From: an uncultured Lachnospiraceae bacterium
GTDB taxonomy: Bacteria > Bacillota > Clostridia > Lachnospirales > Lachnospiraceae
Length of the DNA: 46,864 nt
NCBI GenBank assembly: GCA_910585995.1
Contig: CAJUGG010000039.1
Location: 1 to 46,864, forward strand
Reading direction: 5' to 3'
Each line of letters starts with the position of its first letter. Within the stretch, counting starts at the first letter, position 1. The position numbers were made by a program, and so were the translations under genes. The notes below the pieces were generated by a model, which ran no database searches, was not told the DNA's origin, and saw only the letters and a list, made by a program, of their open reading frames with translations. Positions 25,695 through 35,265 of this stretch are shown here, one piece after another.

Positions 25695-27018
25695 CTGCGA
25701 TCTCTCCTATCAAATCATATTCTGCGGCACCTGTCACGCGCACCTTTACAAAATCTCCCGACATCAGCTCTTCTGATGTCTGAATAAACAGATACCCGTC
25801 CACATCGGGAGCGTCTTTATACGTTCTAGCCACATAGGACTGTTCCTCTGCTATAGATCCTTCCACCATACACCACAGGTCTCTTCCGATCATCCCGGCC
25901 GCCTTCTCATAAGCGATCTCCTGCTGAAGCTCCATCAGTTCATCCCGCCGCTCATATTTTACTTCCTCTGGAATCTGTCCTTCCATCAGAGCAGCCGGAG
26001 TATCTTCTTCTGGAGAATAGGCAAAGACTCCGAGCCGATCGAACTCCAGTTCGTCCACAAAATCCATTAAAATCTCATGATCCTCCAAAGTCTCTCCCGG
26101 AAACCCGCTGATTAACGTGGTCCTCAGACATATATCCGGGATCTCCTCCCGAAGTCTTCCGATGATCTGTCTAAGATCCTCCTGCGTGGTTCTGCGGCCC
26201 ATACGTTTTAAGATGGTATCTGACGCATGTTGAATCGGCAGATCCAGATAATGACAGATCTTTGGCTCTTTTTTGATGGTCTGTATCAGCTCCTCGTAGA
26301 TCTCCTCCGGATAACAGTATTGTATACGAATCCAGCAGATATTGGGAATCCTGCACAACTCCTTTAACAGTCTGTGAAGGCTTTTTTCCCCATACAGATC
26401 CACTCCATAAAGCGTCGTCTCCTGCGCTACCAGGATCAGTTCTTTGACTCCTTGAACTGCCAGTTCTTCTGCTTCTTTTACAAGCTGCTCCATGGGAACA
26501 CTCCGATACGTCCCCCGAAGTTTGGGAATAATGCAATAGGTGCAGTGTTTATCACAGCCCTCCGCGATCTTCAGATGCGCATAATGCCCTCCTGTTGTCA
26601 GTATTCGTCTGGCATCCGTTGTCACCAGATGGTTGACATCTTCACACTGCAAAAGCTTCTTTCCTTCTAATACACGTTCGATGGCTTCTGCAATGTGATC
26701 ATAGGTCGCTGTTCCAAGCACCGCATCTACTTCCGGGATCTCCTCCATAACCTCCTGCTGGTAGCGTTCCGCCAGACATCCCGTCACGATCAATGCCTTT
26801 AAGTTTCCTTCGTTTTTATACTCTGCCATCTTAAGGATCGTATTGACGCTCTCTTCTTTTGCATCCCCGATAAAGCAGCAGGTATTGATAATGATGATAT
26901 CCGCCTCTGCCTCCTCATCCGTAAATCCATATCCCTTTTTCGCTAAAAGCCCCAGCATGACCTCTGAGTCCACCAGATTTTTATCACAGCCAAGGGAAAC
27001 AAACAAAATATTCATCAT
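25678..27018 (-). CDS. rimO: Ribosomal protein S12 methylthiotransferase
   Basis: 446-residue radical SAM methylthiotransferase that modifies the conserved Asp of ribosomal protein S12. The N-terminal UPF0004 domain starts MNILFVSLGCDKNLVDSEVM with cysteines in NTCCFIGDAKEESVN; the radical SAM cluster is CDKHCTYC; DLPIQHASDTILKRMGR and a C-terminal TRAM domain follow. The start at 27018 (or the adjacent ATG at 27015) overlaps the stop of the Ig-repeat gene (TTATGATG), with AAAGGAG inside that gene's last codons. A longer reading to 27099 only repeats the upstream gene in another frame. Confidence 0.96.
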   Translation of the reverse strand: MMNILFVSLGCDKNLVDSEVMLGLLAKKGYGFTDEEAEADIIIINTCCFIGDAKEESVNTILKMAEYKNEGNLKALIVTGCLAERYQQEVMEEIPEVDAVLGTATYDHIAEAIERVLEGKKLLQCEDVNHLVTTDARRILTTGGHYAHLKIAEGCDKHCTYCIIPKLRGTYRSVPMEQLVKEAEELAVQGVKELILVAQETTLYGVDLYGEKSLHRLLKELCRIPNICWIRIQYCYPEEIYEELIQTIKKEPKICHYLDLPIQHASDTILKRMGRRTTQEDLRQIIGRLREEIPDICLRTTLISGFPGETLEDHEILMDFVDELEFDRLGVFAYSPEEDTPAALMEGQIPEEVKYERRDELMELQQEIAYEKAAGMIGRDLWCMVEGSIAEEQSYVARTYKDAPDVDGYLFIQTSEELMSGDFVKVRVTGAAEYDLIGEIADEFTQ

Positions 27019-30000
27019 AAATGATGCCGTCTCCTTTGAAATATTGTGCAGATCCATGCACCTAGAGCTATTATAATACTGACACCGGCAAAAAAGCAAC
27101 CAGCCAGCGCTTTATTCATAAAAAACTGTACTACAAGATCTGAGGTGAGCAGAAAACATATGTTCTCTGTCTGATATTCATTTCCGGCTGCATCGCAGGC
27201 TGTTACCTGTAAGTTCTGCCAATGTGCATCTTTTTTCGCCAGACAGCTGATCTGCCCGTTAAGTTTCCATAATTCAGCGGCCTGATAGATTCTCTCTGTA
27301 TCATTGAATCTTACCTTTACTTCCTGAAGCAATATATTATCTTGTACATCCAGTAGGATCTCTTTTTTGTTTTCCTGATACTGTGCATCCGGTTCTACTC
27401 CGGAGAGTACCACACTTGGACAAGTCTTATCGACCACAAATTCGATCTTTTTCCCTTTTGTCTGATTATCTGAGGTATTTTCGGCCCGGTCCTCCGAATA
27501 AAATGTCAGGATATATGTCCCTTCTTCTGAAAAATTATGCTTATCCATCGTATATACATACTGCTTCCATCCATCCTTCGAGCCATATTCCTGCATGGTA
27601 TAGTCCACGCCTTCTACCATCGTACGCAGCTTCCCATTGAGACTACAGGTAATTTTCCTTATTTTCACCATGTCCACATTGGTCTCTGTCACCACAATCT
27701 CCTGCTCCTGGTTGGTATAATATCTGCCCTGCGGCCCTGCTAACTGCTCTGTCTTATCATCCAATGTGTAGACAGAACCATAACGGTTTACCGAAAATGT
27801 GATGGTCTTTTCACTGGTATTTCCTGCCAGATCACGAGCTGTCACCTCTAGTCTGTACAGGTCATCTGCCCAGGAAGCATGTACAAAATCCTCCATCTGA
27901 ATCTCTGCTCCTGTCTCTGACAAGGTCATTTGAGAGTCTATATTCTGTAGACCATTGTGATATCCCTCAAGCAGGATCTGCACTCCTTCTCTGTCAAAAT
28001 TCGCATCCTGGCAGCGTATCAGGGGCGCAACTACTCCGTGATTGGCAGACTGGTCCTGAACTCCTGAGATCTCCAGCCTAGGCGGCGTCTGATCGATCCG
28101 AAACGCTTCCGACCGATAAAGCTCCAAGGCATTATCCGCTAAATCCGTCCCGGATATGGTAAATGTATATTCTCCATCTTCCTGAAAGAGAATCCTGGCT
28201 ACATGATGATCCCCCTCGGTGGCAAATCCGGATACCACAGGGACAGGCACTCCTTCTTCTGCTGTCACCGCGATCTCCACCTGTGATGAATCAAAATTGT
28301 GCTCATACAGATCAATCGTGGCTGTTCTCGGTCTTGCATAGTAGTATGCATGTGTACTGCCTGTAGGATCATAGTTGACCGTCACCTGGGGCTTTGTCTG
28401 ATCAATTGTAAATGCATCCACACGGCTGTATGCTGCCCGATTGCCTGCTAGATCCATACAAGATGCCGTAAAGGTATAGTCTCCATCTGCGGCAAAGACG
28501 ACTTCGCAAGTATGCAGCGTATCATCGCCCTGACCTGTTGTGCGAAACGCACTGATCACAGGCATCACGCCCTCTGTATTGGTAATGACAAACTCCACGT
28601 CTTCCGGGTTAAAATTGCGCTCCTGAACAGTAACTGTAGCCACTCTGGCCTGCCGGTAGTATGTGCTATGAGATGGTATCTGGTCTTTATACACAATCTT
28701 TAAAACTGGTGGTGTCACATCGATCTGATAGTGTTGCTCCACAACCCCTTTATGCCCTGCGTTATCTTCATATTCCGCCTTTACAAGCACCTCGTTTTCA
28801 TTATTATCCAGAGCTGATAACGTCAGCTCCTGGATAAAGGTATGCGTGACAGCCTCTTTTTTCTTCTGCGCTGCATAATCTGCACTATAGGAAAGCGTCT
28901 TTCCCGCCGTATAAGAGACCTTTTTTAATCCCGCATAAGAATCTTCTATTGCCAACTCCAGCCGAACATCCGCAGCATAATAGTCGACTCCCTGATAAGT
29001 CCTGCCTGGACTGGTAAGCGTGGTAATCCTGGCACTGCTTGTCTCCTTGTGCTTTTGCGCACTCTCCACCACATGACCATAGGATTGTTCTGTCTGCCCG
29101 CCTGACCAGTCCACCGCTTGCACAAGCACCGTTCCTTTAAAATCTGTAGCGCTAAGGGGAAGGTCCAGTCTGCTGACCGCCTGATGGGACGGGGAAAAAG
29201 TGGCCGTCTTTTTACGTTGTCTGCCGTCTTCTTCTGTGATAAGAAAGTGAATATCCTGTATACCAGAGACCGTATCCTTAGCGGTTGCGGTAATGGTCAG
29301 TCTGCTGTCTGCAAACAGATACCCAAGGTCTCTGTAGCGGATCACATCCAGAAAACCCGCTTCTGCCACTTCATAGGTCAATTCCAGCTCCGGCTCACTC
29401 CAGTCAACAGAGATCTTTTCCAAAAGCACCTCCGCTGCATTGCCCGCCAGATCCGTACATCCAAGCAAGCACTCATAGTTTCCCTCCGCGGTCAGAGGAA
29501 TCGACAGACAAAGCGGCTCAGATACGAGCCTTGAAGCATCCAGCCCTTTGATATATTTTTCTGCAGTACTGTCCGGGATGATATGCGACAGACGGTCAGA
29601 CACCTGCATCTTTTTTAGTTCTTCTTTTAATTCATGCAGCCGCATACTGCTATCCTCTATCGTAAGCCTTAGCCAGACTGGCTGTGCAAAATACTGGTAT
29701 CCATCTTCGGAGGTCTGTATGGCCGGACACTCCTCTCCCTCATTGTCTGTATAAGAAAGCTTGATTACAGGGGCCGTCTGATCCAGTACCAGATCCGTAC
29801 TTTGATAGGTTCCGTCCACGACTCCCTCTGCCCATCGGCTCCCCTGCACGCTCCCTCCTTCCATTGGATTCGACGCCATATCTGTATATTCCACCAAGAT
29901 GGTATAGCGGTCTTCTTCTGTCAGCAGAAAACTCCCCTGTATCCGATCTCCTTCCACATCCCAGACGATCTCAGGTACAAATATTCCATTTTTTTCTCCT

Positions 30001-32525
30001 GTCACCAAAACCTTACAGTCTGCAAGATCCGAACATATATTCTCCTTGTAAACTACCTTTTTGCAGCGCTCTATCCATGATATAGATACTTGTATTGCTT
30101 CTCTATAATAGGCGGTATACCCTGTAGTCGGCACTTGATCGATCCGGTCACTTTTTTCTGAAGTATCTGTCTCCTTCACCAGCCGTTCTGCCTTAGAATA
30201 GGAGATCTCAAAAATCGGCGCCTGATGATCTAAGATAAAGTGTTCACTGGTATACTCGCCCTTTGCCAGACTTCCCTCTGTTACGTTTCGACTGATCAGC
30301 GGATTTCCTGCCCGGTCTTCATAGGCGACGGTAATATAATACTCCGCCATAGCTTCTTCTTTTTCCCCATCAAAAGAAAAACTGGTGGTATGTATCCGGC
30401 CTTTGACATCCCAGGTCAGTGCTTGTTGTTCTAATTCTAAGACAAATGTCTGCTTCGTCTGATTGTAGATCTGTATCGTCAGAGCATCCGGGTTCCAATA
30501 CGAAGCATGATCGTCGATAGCCAATACAATTGTTACATCTTCTCCTTCTTTTTGCTGATACACATTGGCTCCCTGAAACTTGTACCTGGTATCTCCCTGG
30601 ATCATAAAGGTCGTAAGCTCCGGCGCTCTTTGATCCACTACCAAAGCATACTCCCTGTAAGCCCCTCCTGCTCCCGCGACGAGCGAATTGCCGGCACCAT
30701 CCCGATAAGCAGCAGAGAACTGATATTCGGTCTCTGTACCTGACTTTGAGGCCGGACATGTCAATTGGGCAAAAGCCCCATCCTTAGCGGCTGTCCATTC
30801 TCCTAGTAAAGCCCTGTCACTCTCTTCGCCTGTCACAGTCACTTCAGGCGCGACAGGTTTTCCATCCGGCCCTGTAAATAAGGAATAATAGTCTTCTTTT
30901 AGAGAAAGTCCTAAGACGGCATCTTTTTTGTAAAAAATCTTCTGCTGCCCGGAATCGATCACCCCGTCCCCATAGTCCACAGACAGCACTGGCTCCACAG
31001 AATCCAAGTACAACAAGGTGGTTCCCGTATATCCCGTCCCCTGTGCCGCAAAACAATTTCCCACCCGGTCTTTTAATCTGTTAATTTTCAGACAGTCTGT
31101 GGCATACCCTTTTTGTTTCGCCGGCAGTGATAAGATCCCGCTGATGTGGGTATATCCTTCATACGTAATCCCTTCATAGCTTACTTCTGCTGTCTCCTCC
31201 AATATCCGGATATTTTGGATCTGCACCTCCCTATTGGCGGTAGTGATCTGCTTTGTCAGATCCTGAAGATCCAGCCCGGAGACGGCTTCTTTTGGTATCC
31301 CTGCCAGTCTCTGATCTCTGACATACAGTTCAAACATTATGGACGTCCGTCCAAAGATCCAGTCTGATGCAGCACGAAGCAAGGACTGGATACCTGTATG
31401 AACGCCTCCTTGTGCCGGTTCTGTCTGATAAGATACAAAGATCTGCGGATCAGGCGCTGTCCCGTCAATGCAAAAATGACAGGACTGTTCCACCTGATTT
31501 CCCATCACATCCACAGCACGAAAAGCAAACTCATAGACACCGTCCCGTCCAATCTCTGCCAGATCTGAGAGATGATCCAGCCGATAGCTGGTATGTTCTC
31601 CCCATTGGCAGACCTCTTCCGTAACATAATCTTCTAAAAGGATATACTCCCCTTTTTTGATCTTATATTCTACTTTCGCAATCCCGGACAGAGATGTGAC
31701 TTCCAGCACAGGCTTAGGATCTGATGGGAAATATGCCTGTTTTTCCACCATTACTGGCTCTTGGTCAAAAAAAACCTGCATAGACGGCTGAGCAGATGTC
31801 TTTACTGCCATGATCTCCACCGTGTGTTCTCCTCTGTTGCCGGCTTCATCCATGACGGTATACTGGTAAGTCCCTGATTGTACCAATGTATCCGTAACCA
31901 TATCCGAGACCGTCCCAATCTCCAGACCATTTCTCAATAGCCGCACAGGGGACCTCACCTCTCCTTGGAATACCTCGTCGCCAATCATAAGCTCCACCTG
32001 TAACTGTTCTTTAAAATAATAGATCCCATCCGCATCCACAACAGTATATCCACTGTCATTCACAGCCGACCGATACGTAATCTCAGGTGCTAAACTGTCC
32101 TGCTCTATTAGAACCTTCACAGATCGCGTTTCTCCTGTAGCGCTTGTTGCTGTAATCCGATATACCCCAGGCTGTTCAAAGACAGCCGTATACCTTCCCT
32201 CACCATGATGGATCACAGGAGAATCCCCCAAACTGTTTCCACTGACAGACGGGTTCTCCTCCAGATCATTGCTGCTGACAGATTCCTTCTCCCCGACCCG
32301 GTTACTGCTGACGGATACTGCCAGTCCGTCCGCCCCATCTCCGGCTTCAAAAGAAACTTCCAGTGCAGAGGCACCTTTTAGATAATGTTCTTTCAGCCCA
32401 CGAATCCATAGCCCCTCTTCTGGTATCTGTTCTGTAAATTCCCCTTCTTTCGCACAGACAAAGCATCCGCCTCCTAAGAGTACCCACACAAGGAGCATCA
32501 CCAACATCCGTTTTGTATTGTTCAT
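27015..32525 (-). CDS. Giant Ig-repeat surface protein with C-terminal anchor
   Basis: 1836-residue secreted protein. The signal peptide covers residues 1-25 (MNNTKRMLVMLLVWVLLGGG ending CFVCA). A short Ser/Asn-rich linker (VSSN, VSSN, VSGN repeats near residues 70-98) follows. About 14 Ig-like units then repeat the pattern D-x-T-x-P at the start and Y-x-F/V-x-D-x-A-G-N at the end, for example QYTVMDEAGNRG, YITVAYEDRAGN, YTFTASCMDLAGN, YRLEVTARDLAGN and VTACDAAGNEY. The last 30 residues form a TM (FFAGVSIIIALGAWICTIF) with an RRRHHL tail; there is no LPXTG. It should extend from the cell surface. The gene follows a kinase and a small membrane protein and overlaps rimO. Its ligand is unknown; adhesion or signalling is possible. 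Confidence 0.9.
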   Translation of the reverse strand: MNNTKRMLVMLLVWVLLGGGCFVCAKEGEFTEQIPEEGLWIRGLKEHYLKGASALEVSFEAGDGADGLAVSVSSNRVGEKESVSSNDLEENPSVSGNSLGDSPVIHHGEGRYTAVFEQPGVYRITATSATGETRSVKVLIEQDSLAPEITYRSAVNDSGYTVVDADGIYYFKEQLQVELMIGDEVFQGEVRSPVRLLRNGLEIGTVSDMVTDTLVQSGTYQYTVMDEAGNRGEHTVEIMAVKTSAQPSMQVFFDQEPVMVEKQAYFPSDPKPVLEVTSLSGIAKVEYKIKKGEYILLEDYVTEEVCQWGEHTSYRLDHLSDLAEIGRDGVYEFAFRAVDVMGNQVEQSCHFCIDGTAPDPQIFVSYQTEPAQGGVHTGIQSLLRAASDWIFGRTSIMFELYVRDQRLAGIPKEAVSGLDLQDLTKQITTANREVQIQNIRILEETAEVSYEGITYEGYTHISGILSLPAKQKGYATDCLKINRLKDRVGNCFAAQGTGYTGTTLLYLDSVEPVLSVDYGDGVIDSGQQKIFYKKDAVLGLSLKEDYYSLFTGPDGKPVAPEVTVTGEESDRALLGEWTAAKDGAFAQLTCPASKSGTETEYQFSAAYRDGAGNSLVAGAGGAYREYALVVDQRAPELTTFMIQGDTRYKFQGANVYQQKEGEDVTIVLAIDDHASYWNPDALTIQIYNQTKQTFVLELEQQALTWDVKGRIHTTSFSFDGEKEEAMAEYYITVAYEDRAGNPLISRNVTEGSLAKGEYTSEHFILDHQAPIFEISYSKAERLVKETDTSEKSDRIDQVPTTGYTAYYREAIQVSISWIERCKKVVYKENICSDLADCKVLVTGEKNGIFVPEIVWDVEGDRIQGSFLLTEEDRYTILVEYTDMASNPMEGGSVQGSRWAEGVVDGTYQSTDLVLDQTAPVIKLSYTDNEGEECPAIQTSEDGYQYFAQPVWLRLTIEDSSMRLHELKEELKKMQVSDRLSHIIPDSTAEKYIKGLDASRLVSEPLCLSIPLTAEGNYECLLGCTDLAGNAAEVLLEKISVDWSEPELELTYEVAEAGFLDVIRYRDLGYLFADSRLTITATAKDTVSGIQDIHFLITEEDGRQRKKTATFSPSHQAVSRLDLPLSATDFKGTVLVQAVDWSGGQTEQSYGHVVESAQKHKETSSARITTLTSPGRTYQGVDYYAADVRLELAIEDSYAGLKKVSYTAGKTLSYSADYAAQKKKEAVTHTFIQELTLSALDNNENEVLVKAEYEDNAGHKGVVEQHYQIDVTPPVLKIVYKDQIPSHSTYYRQARVATVTVQERNFNPEDVEFVITNTEGVMPVISAFRTTGQGDDTLHTCEVVFAADGDYTFTASCMDLAGNRAAYSRVDAFTIDQTKPQVTVNYDPTGSTHAYYYARPRTATIDLYEHNFDSSQVEIAVTAEEGVPVPVVSGFATEGDHHVARILFQEDGEYTFTISGTDLADNALELYRSEAFRIDQTPPRLEISGVQDQSANHGVVAPLIRCQDANFDREGVQILLEGYHNGLQNIDSQMTLSETGAEIQMEDFVHASWADDLYRLEVTARDLAGNTSEKTITFSVNRYGSVYTLDDKTEQLAGPQGRYYTNQEQEIVVTETNVDMVKIRKITCSLNGKLRTMVEGVDYTMQEYGSKDGWKQYVYTMDKHNFSEEGTYILTFYSEDRAENTSDNQTKGKKIEFVVDKTCPSVVLSGVEPDAQYQENKKEILLDVQDNILLQEVKVRFNDTERIYQAAELWKLNGQISCLAKKDAHWQNLQVTACDAAGNEYQTENICFLLTSDLVVQFFMNKALAGCFFAGVSIIIALGAWICTIFQRRRHHL

Positions 32526-32540
32526 CCCTATTCCTCCCTT

Positions 32541-32843
32541 CTAGATCTCCTCTTCTGTATGAATAAACATCATCTCCCGTTCCACACAAAAAGACAACTG
32601 TGTCGTTTTTTGACTTTGATTTTTGAATTGTTTCCCTTTTCTTCTGTTTGGCCGTACTCGCGCTTTACACTCCTTCTTACCAGGCTTCGGCCCATCAAAC
32701 CACAATCTCAGTGCACTTTTTATCTCAAGACGAATAAAAAGCGTAACGGAAATTCCCAAAGACACCACGGTCCCCGCAAGACAGAGGAAAAACAAGTCAT
32801 GATACAGCGATAACCGCTCTGCGACGGCCTCCATGCCATTCAT
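32541..32843 (-). CDS. Small single-pass membrane protein, unknown function
   Basis: 100-residue protein starting in an ATGA overlap with the kinase gene and ending 15 bases before the giant surface protein. One TM at about 16-37 (DLFFLCLAGTVVSLGISVTLF) separates a short N-terminus from a basic cytoplasmic-type tail (KPGKKECKARVRPNRRKGKQ). The ending MMFIHTEEEI is acidic. I do not recognise a family. The tight coupling suggests it works with the kinase or surface protein, for example as an adaptor. Confidence 0.75.
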   Translation of the reverse strand: MNGMEAVAERLSLYHDLFFLCLAGTVVSLGISVTLFIRLEIKSALRLWFDGPKPGKKECKARVRPNRRKGKQFKNQSQKTTQLSFCVEREMMFIHTEEEI

Positions 32844-34495
32844 TCCATTAGCTCCTCCTGTCCATATACTGACTGCACGATCTTTCTTGCTGTATCTATA
32901 TTCATTTCTAACCTTTGCATATCTTGTTCCATCCCCCCATCGGTCACATCCCGAAAATCCTGCTCTATATGCTGCCTGATCTGTCTTAGTTCCGACAAGA
33001 TCTCTTCTTCTTTCACACCCGCATCTCTAAATTCCACTGTATGAGAGATCAACTGGCTGATCAGCTCCTCATACATCACAAGCGCAGTACGCTCATTGTC
33101 CAGTTCCACCAGATTTCCTTCTAAAAGTCCGGTCAGATCTTCCCAGTAATCCGAATACGTCACAAATGCATCTCCGGCTTCATCCACGATCCCCACCTTC
33201 GCATAATAGTCCGATATCGTATACAGCCTTCTCGCCCGCTCCACCTGCTGCTCACTTAGATACGGGGACTCCTGCGCGGTCTTAAAATACCCCTTCGCAT
33301 TTTTCTTATTGCTTTTCTCTTCAAATTTATAATAATATGCAATTCCCGCCTCATAGGAAAATTCATCATATCCTATTTCATTTTCCTGAAATACTCTCTC
33401 ATTCGTCCGTTCTTCATCTGCATAGGCAATCAATATGGAGCGCAGCTTTTCACTTTCCTTCGTCGTCAGCACATTGTCATCCAAAAAACCATCTCTTAAC
33501 AATGCCAGATATGCCTCTTTCCGAAAAGGATTCAGCCGAATCGCCTTTTGATAATTGCCCAGTTCTTCCTCTTTTCGTAAAGAATTGCGTGCTGCCAGCA
33601 GGCAGGCGTCATAATTGCTCTTTCTCACCTGCATCTCCAGTCCCCAGAATACGATTGAAGCAATCGAAAACATTCCCGTCAAGACAGCTGACAGTATGAA
33701 TTTCATAAGCTTTATGCTCTGTTTTCTGCGATAGGAAGCATCCCAGGCCCAGTAGTGATTCAGCGCATACAAAAGCTCCTCACAGGACTGATAGCGGTCT
33801 TCTTTTTTAAATTGTGTACATCGGATAATAACAGCTTCCAGACCGGAAGAAAGAGAAGGATTCACCTGACAGACAGGCCGAAGCCCATGCGGATTCTCTC
33901 CTGTTAAAAGTTGAAACAACATCACGCCAAAACAATATATATCCGTCCTGACATCACTCTGCCCTGCCTCGTCATACTGTTCCGGAGCCGCATATCCTCT
34001 TGTTCCAAGAGAGACCGTATCTCTATGCCCCCAGGGCTTATACTCCCTCGCCGCTCCAAAATCGATCAGCATCACATTGCCGTCCGGCTTTAACATCACA
34101 TTGGCAGGCTTCATATCCCGGTAGATAATCGGCGGCTCCCTCGTATGAAGATAAGCCAGCACCCCACAGAGCTGTATCGCCCACGGAATCACCAGATGCT
34201 GCGGCTGTGCCCCCGACTCCCTGACAATCTCATCCAGAGACTGCCCCTCAATATAGTCCATCACGATCAAAAGAGCATCACCTCTCTCAATTACATCCAC
34301 CACACTAGGAAGATGCGGATGCTTTAATTTCTTTAACATCTCAATCTCTTTTTTATCTGCATCAAACACCTCTTTGATCGCCCACTGCTTATTCACTTTC
34401 TCATGAATAGCCAGATAGACCACACTCATCCCGCCCTGTCCAATCACATGCAGGATCTTATATTTTCCATCGATCACAGACCCTATCTTAAGCAT
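32840..34495 (-). CDS. Membrane Ser/Thr protein kinase with helical-repeat tail
   Basis: 551-residue eukaryotic-like kinase. The start at 34495 (MLKIGSVIDGKYKIL) follows GGAGG by 5-6 bases. Kinase features: glycine loop GQGGMSVVYLA, lysine WAIKEV, catalytic loop YRDMKPANV (Tyr replaces the usual His of HRD), DFGAAREY and GTRGYAAPEQYDE. A TM lies at about 266-290. The remaining about 260 residues are helical, resembling degenerate TPR repeats, with no PASTA domain, so it is not the usual PrkC. Topology places the tail outside the cell. The adjacent PP2C phosphatase is its natural antagonist. Substrates are unknown. Confidence 0.92.
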   Translation of the reverse strand: MLKIGSVIDGKYKILHVIGQGGMSVVYLAIHEKVNKQWAIKEVFDADKKEIEMLKKLKHPHLPSVVDVIERGDALLIVMDYIEGQSLDEIVRESGAQPQHLVIPWAIQLCGVLAYLHTREPPIIYRDMKPANVMLKPDGNVMLIDFGAAREYKPWGHRDTVSLGTRGYAAPEQYDEAGQSDVRTDIYCFGVMLFQLLTGENPHGLRPVCQVNPSLSSGLEAVIIRCTQFKKEDRYQSCEELLYALNHYWAWDASYRRKQSIKLMKFILSAVLTGMFSIASIVFWGLEMQVRKSNYDACLLAARNSLRKEEELGNYQKAIRLNPFRKEAYLALLRDGFLDDNVLTTKESEKLRSILIAYADEERTNERVFQENEIGYDEFSYEAGIAYYYKFEEKSNKKNAKGYFKTAQESPYLSEQQVERARRLYTISDYYAKVGIVDEAGDAFVTYSDYWEDLTGLLEGNLVELDNERTALVMYEELISQLISHTVEFRDAGVKEEEILSELRQIRQHIEQDFRDVTDGGMEQDMQRLEMNIDTARKIVQSVYGQEELME

Positions 34496-34506
34496 GATCC
34501 CCTCCA

Positions 34507-35265
34507 TCAAGTACAAATGGCAATCACAGAGATATCATCCCCTTCTCCCCTTGCCCGCTCCTCTTTTATTAGTTCCAAAAGCCACGCCCTAATCCTGGCC
34601 TCACTCTTATCCCATATACCTCTCCTTCCCAATCCCAGTCCTCCCACCTCATGCCAAAACCCGTCACTGCAGAGCAGATACACAGACCCTTGCAGCATCA
34701 TCCCCGCATCATACACCGGCTCCATCTGCCTCGACGCCCCCACGCACTGCAAAAGCACATTCCTTCGCTGGTCCCGCCCTGCCTGCTCACTCGTAAGCCT
34801 CCCTGCATCCACTTCCCTCTGCACAAGCGTCTGATCCTTTGTCAACTGACAGACCTCTGTTCCCAGCCGGTACGCCCTGCTGTCCCCCACCTGCACCACA
34901 TAATACATCTGCCTGAAAAACAACATCGCAGTCAACGTCGTCCCCATCCAGATCCCCTTCTCTCTCCCATATCTCCTCATCCTCTGATGCACCGCCTGAA
35001 TCAACTCCTCCCAGGAATCAAACAACCTCTCCCGAATCCCCCCAAAAACAGCCAGCTTAGGAAATTCCCTCTCAAACCACCCCGAAAACTCCCTCACTAA
35101 CGAAGCGCTCGCCACCTCTCCCTTCCTAAGCCCGCCCATCCCATCACAGACCACCGCCAGCACCACCCGCTCCCCCTCAAAAACCCCGCACTTCACCAGC
35201 AAAGCATCCTGATTCACCTCTCGCTCCATCCCCTTTCGCGTACAACAAGCAATCTTATATCTCAT
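34507..35265 (-). CDS. PP2C-type protein phosphatase
   Basis: 252-residue soluble Ser/Thr phosphatase. The start at 35265 (MRYKIACCTRKG) shares one base with the stop of the prepilin peptidase gene; longer readings only run through that gene in another frame. Metal and catalytic motifs are NQDALL, VVCDGMGGLRKGEVAS, VQVGDSRAYRL, LLCSDGFW and GEGDDISVIAI. The gene lies in a stretch that is very poor in C on the coding strand. It is 11 bases upstream of the kinase and should reverse its phosphorylations. Confidence 0.93.
   Translation of the reverse strand: MRYKIACCTRKGMEREVNQDALLVKCGVFEGERVVLAVVCDGMGGLRKGEVASASLVREFSGWFEREFPKLAVFGGIRERLFDSWEELIQAVHQRMRRYGREKGIWMGTTLTAMLFFRQMYYVVQVGDSRAYRLGTEVCQLTKDQTLVQREVDAGRLTSEQAGRDQRRNVLLQCVGASRQMEPVYDAGMMLQGSVYLLCSDGFWHEVGGLGLGRRGIWDKSEARIRAWLLELIKEERARGEGDDISVIAICT

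Noticed and set aside
27019..27099. N-terminal extension of rimO
   Set aside because: It repeats the end of the surface protein gene in another frame; the MiaB-like fold starts at MNILFVSLGC.
30370..30759. Minus-strand frame inside the giant surface protein
   Set aside because: It is an out-of-frame shadow with atypical Cys/Arg-rich composition.
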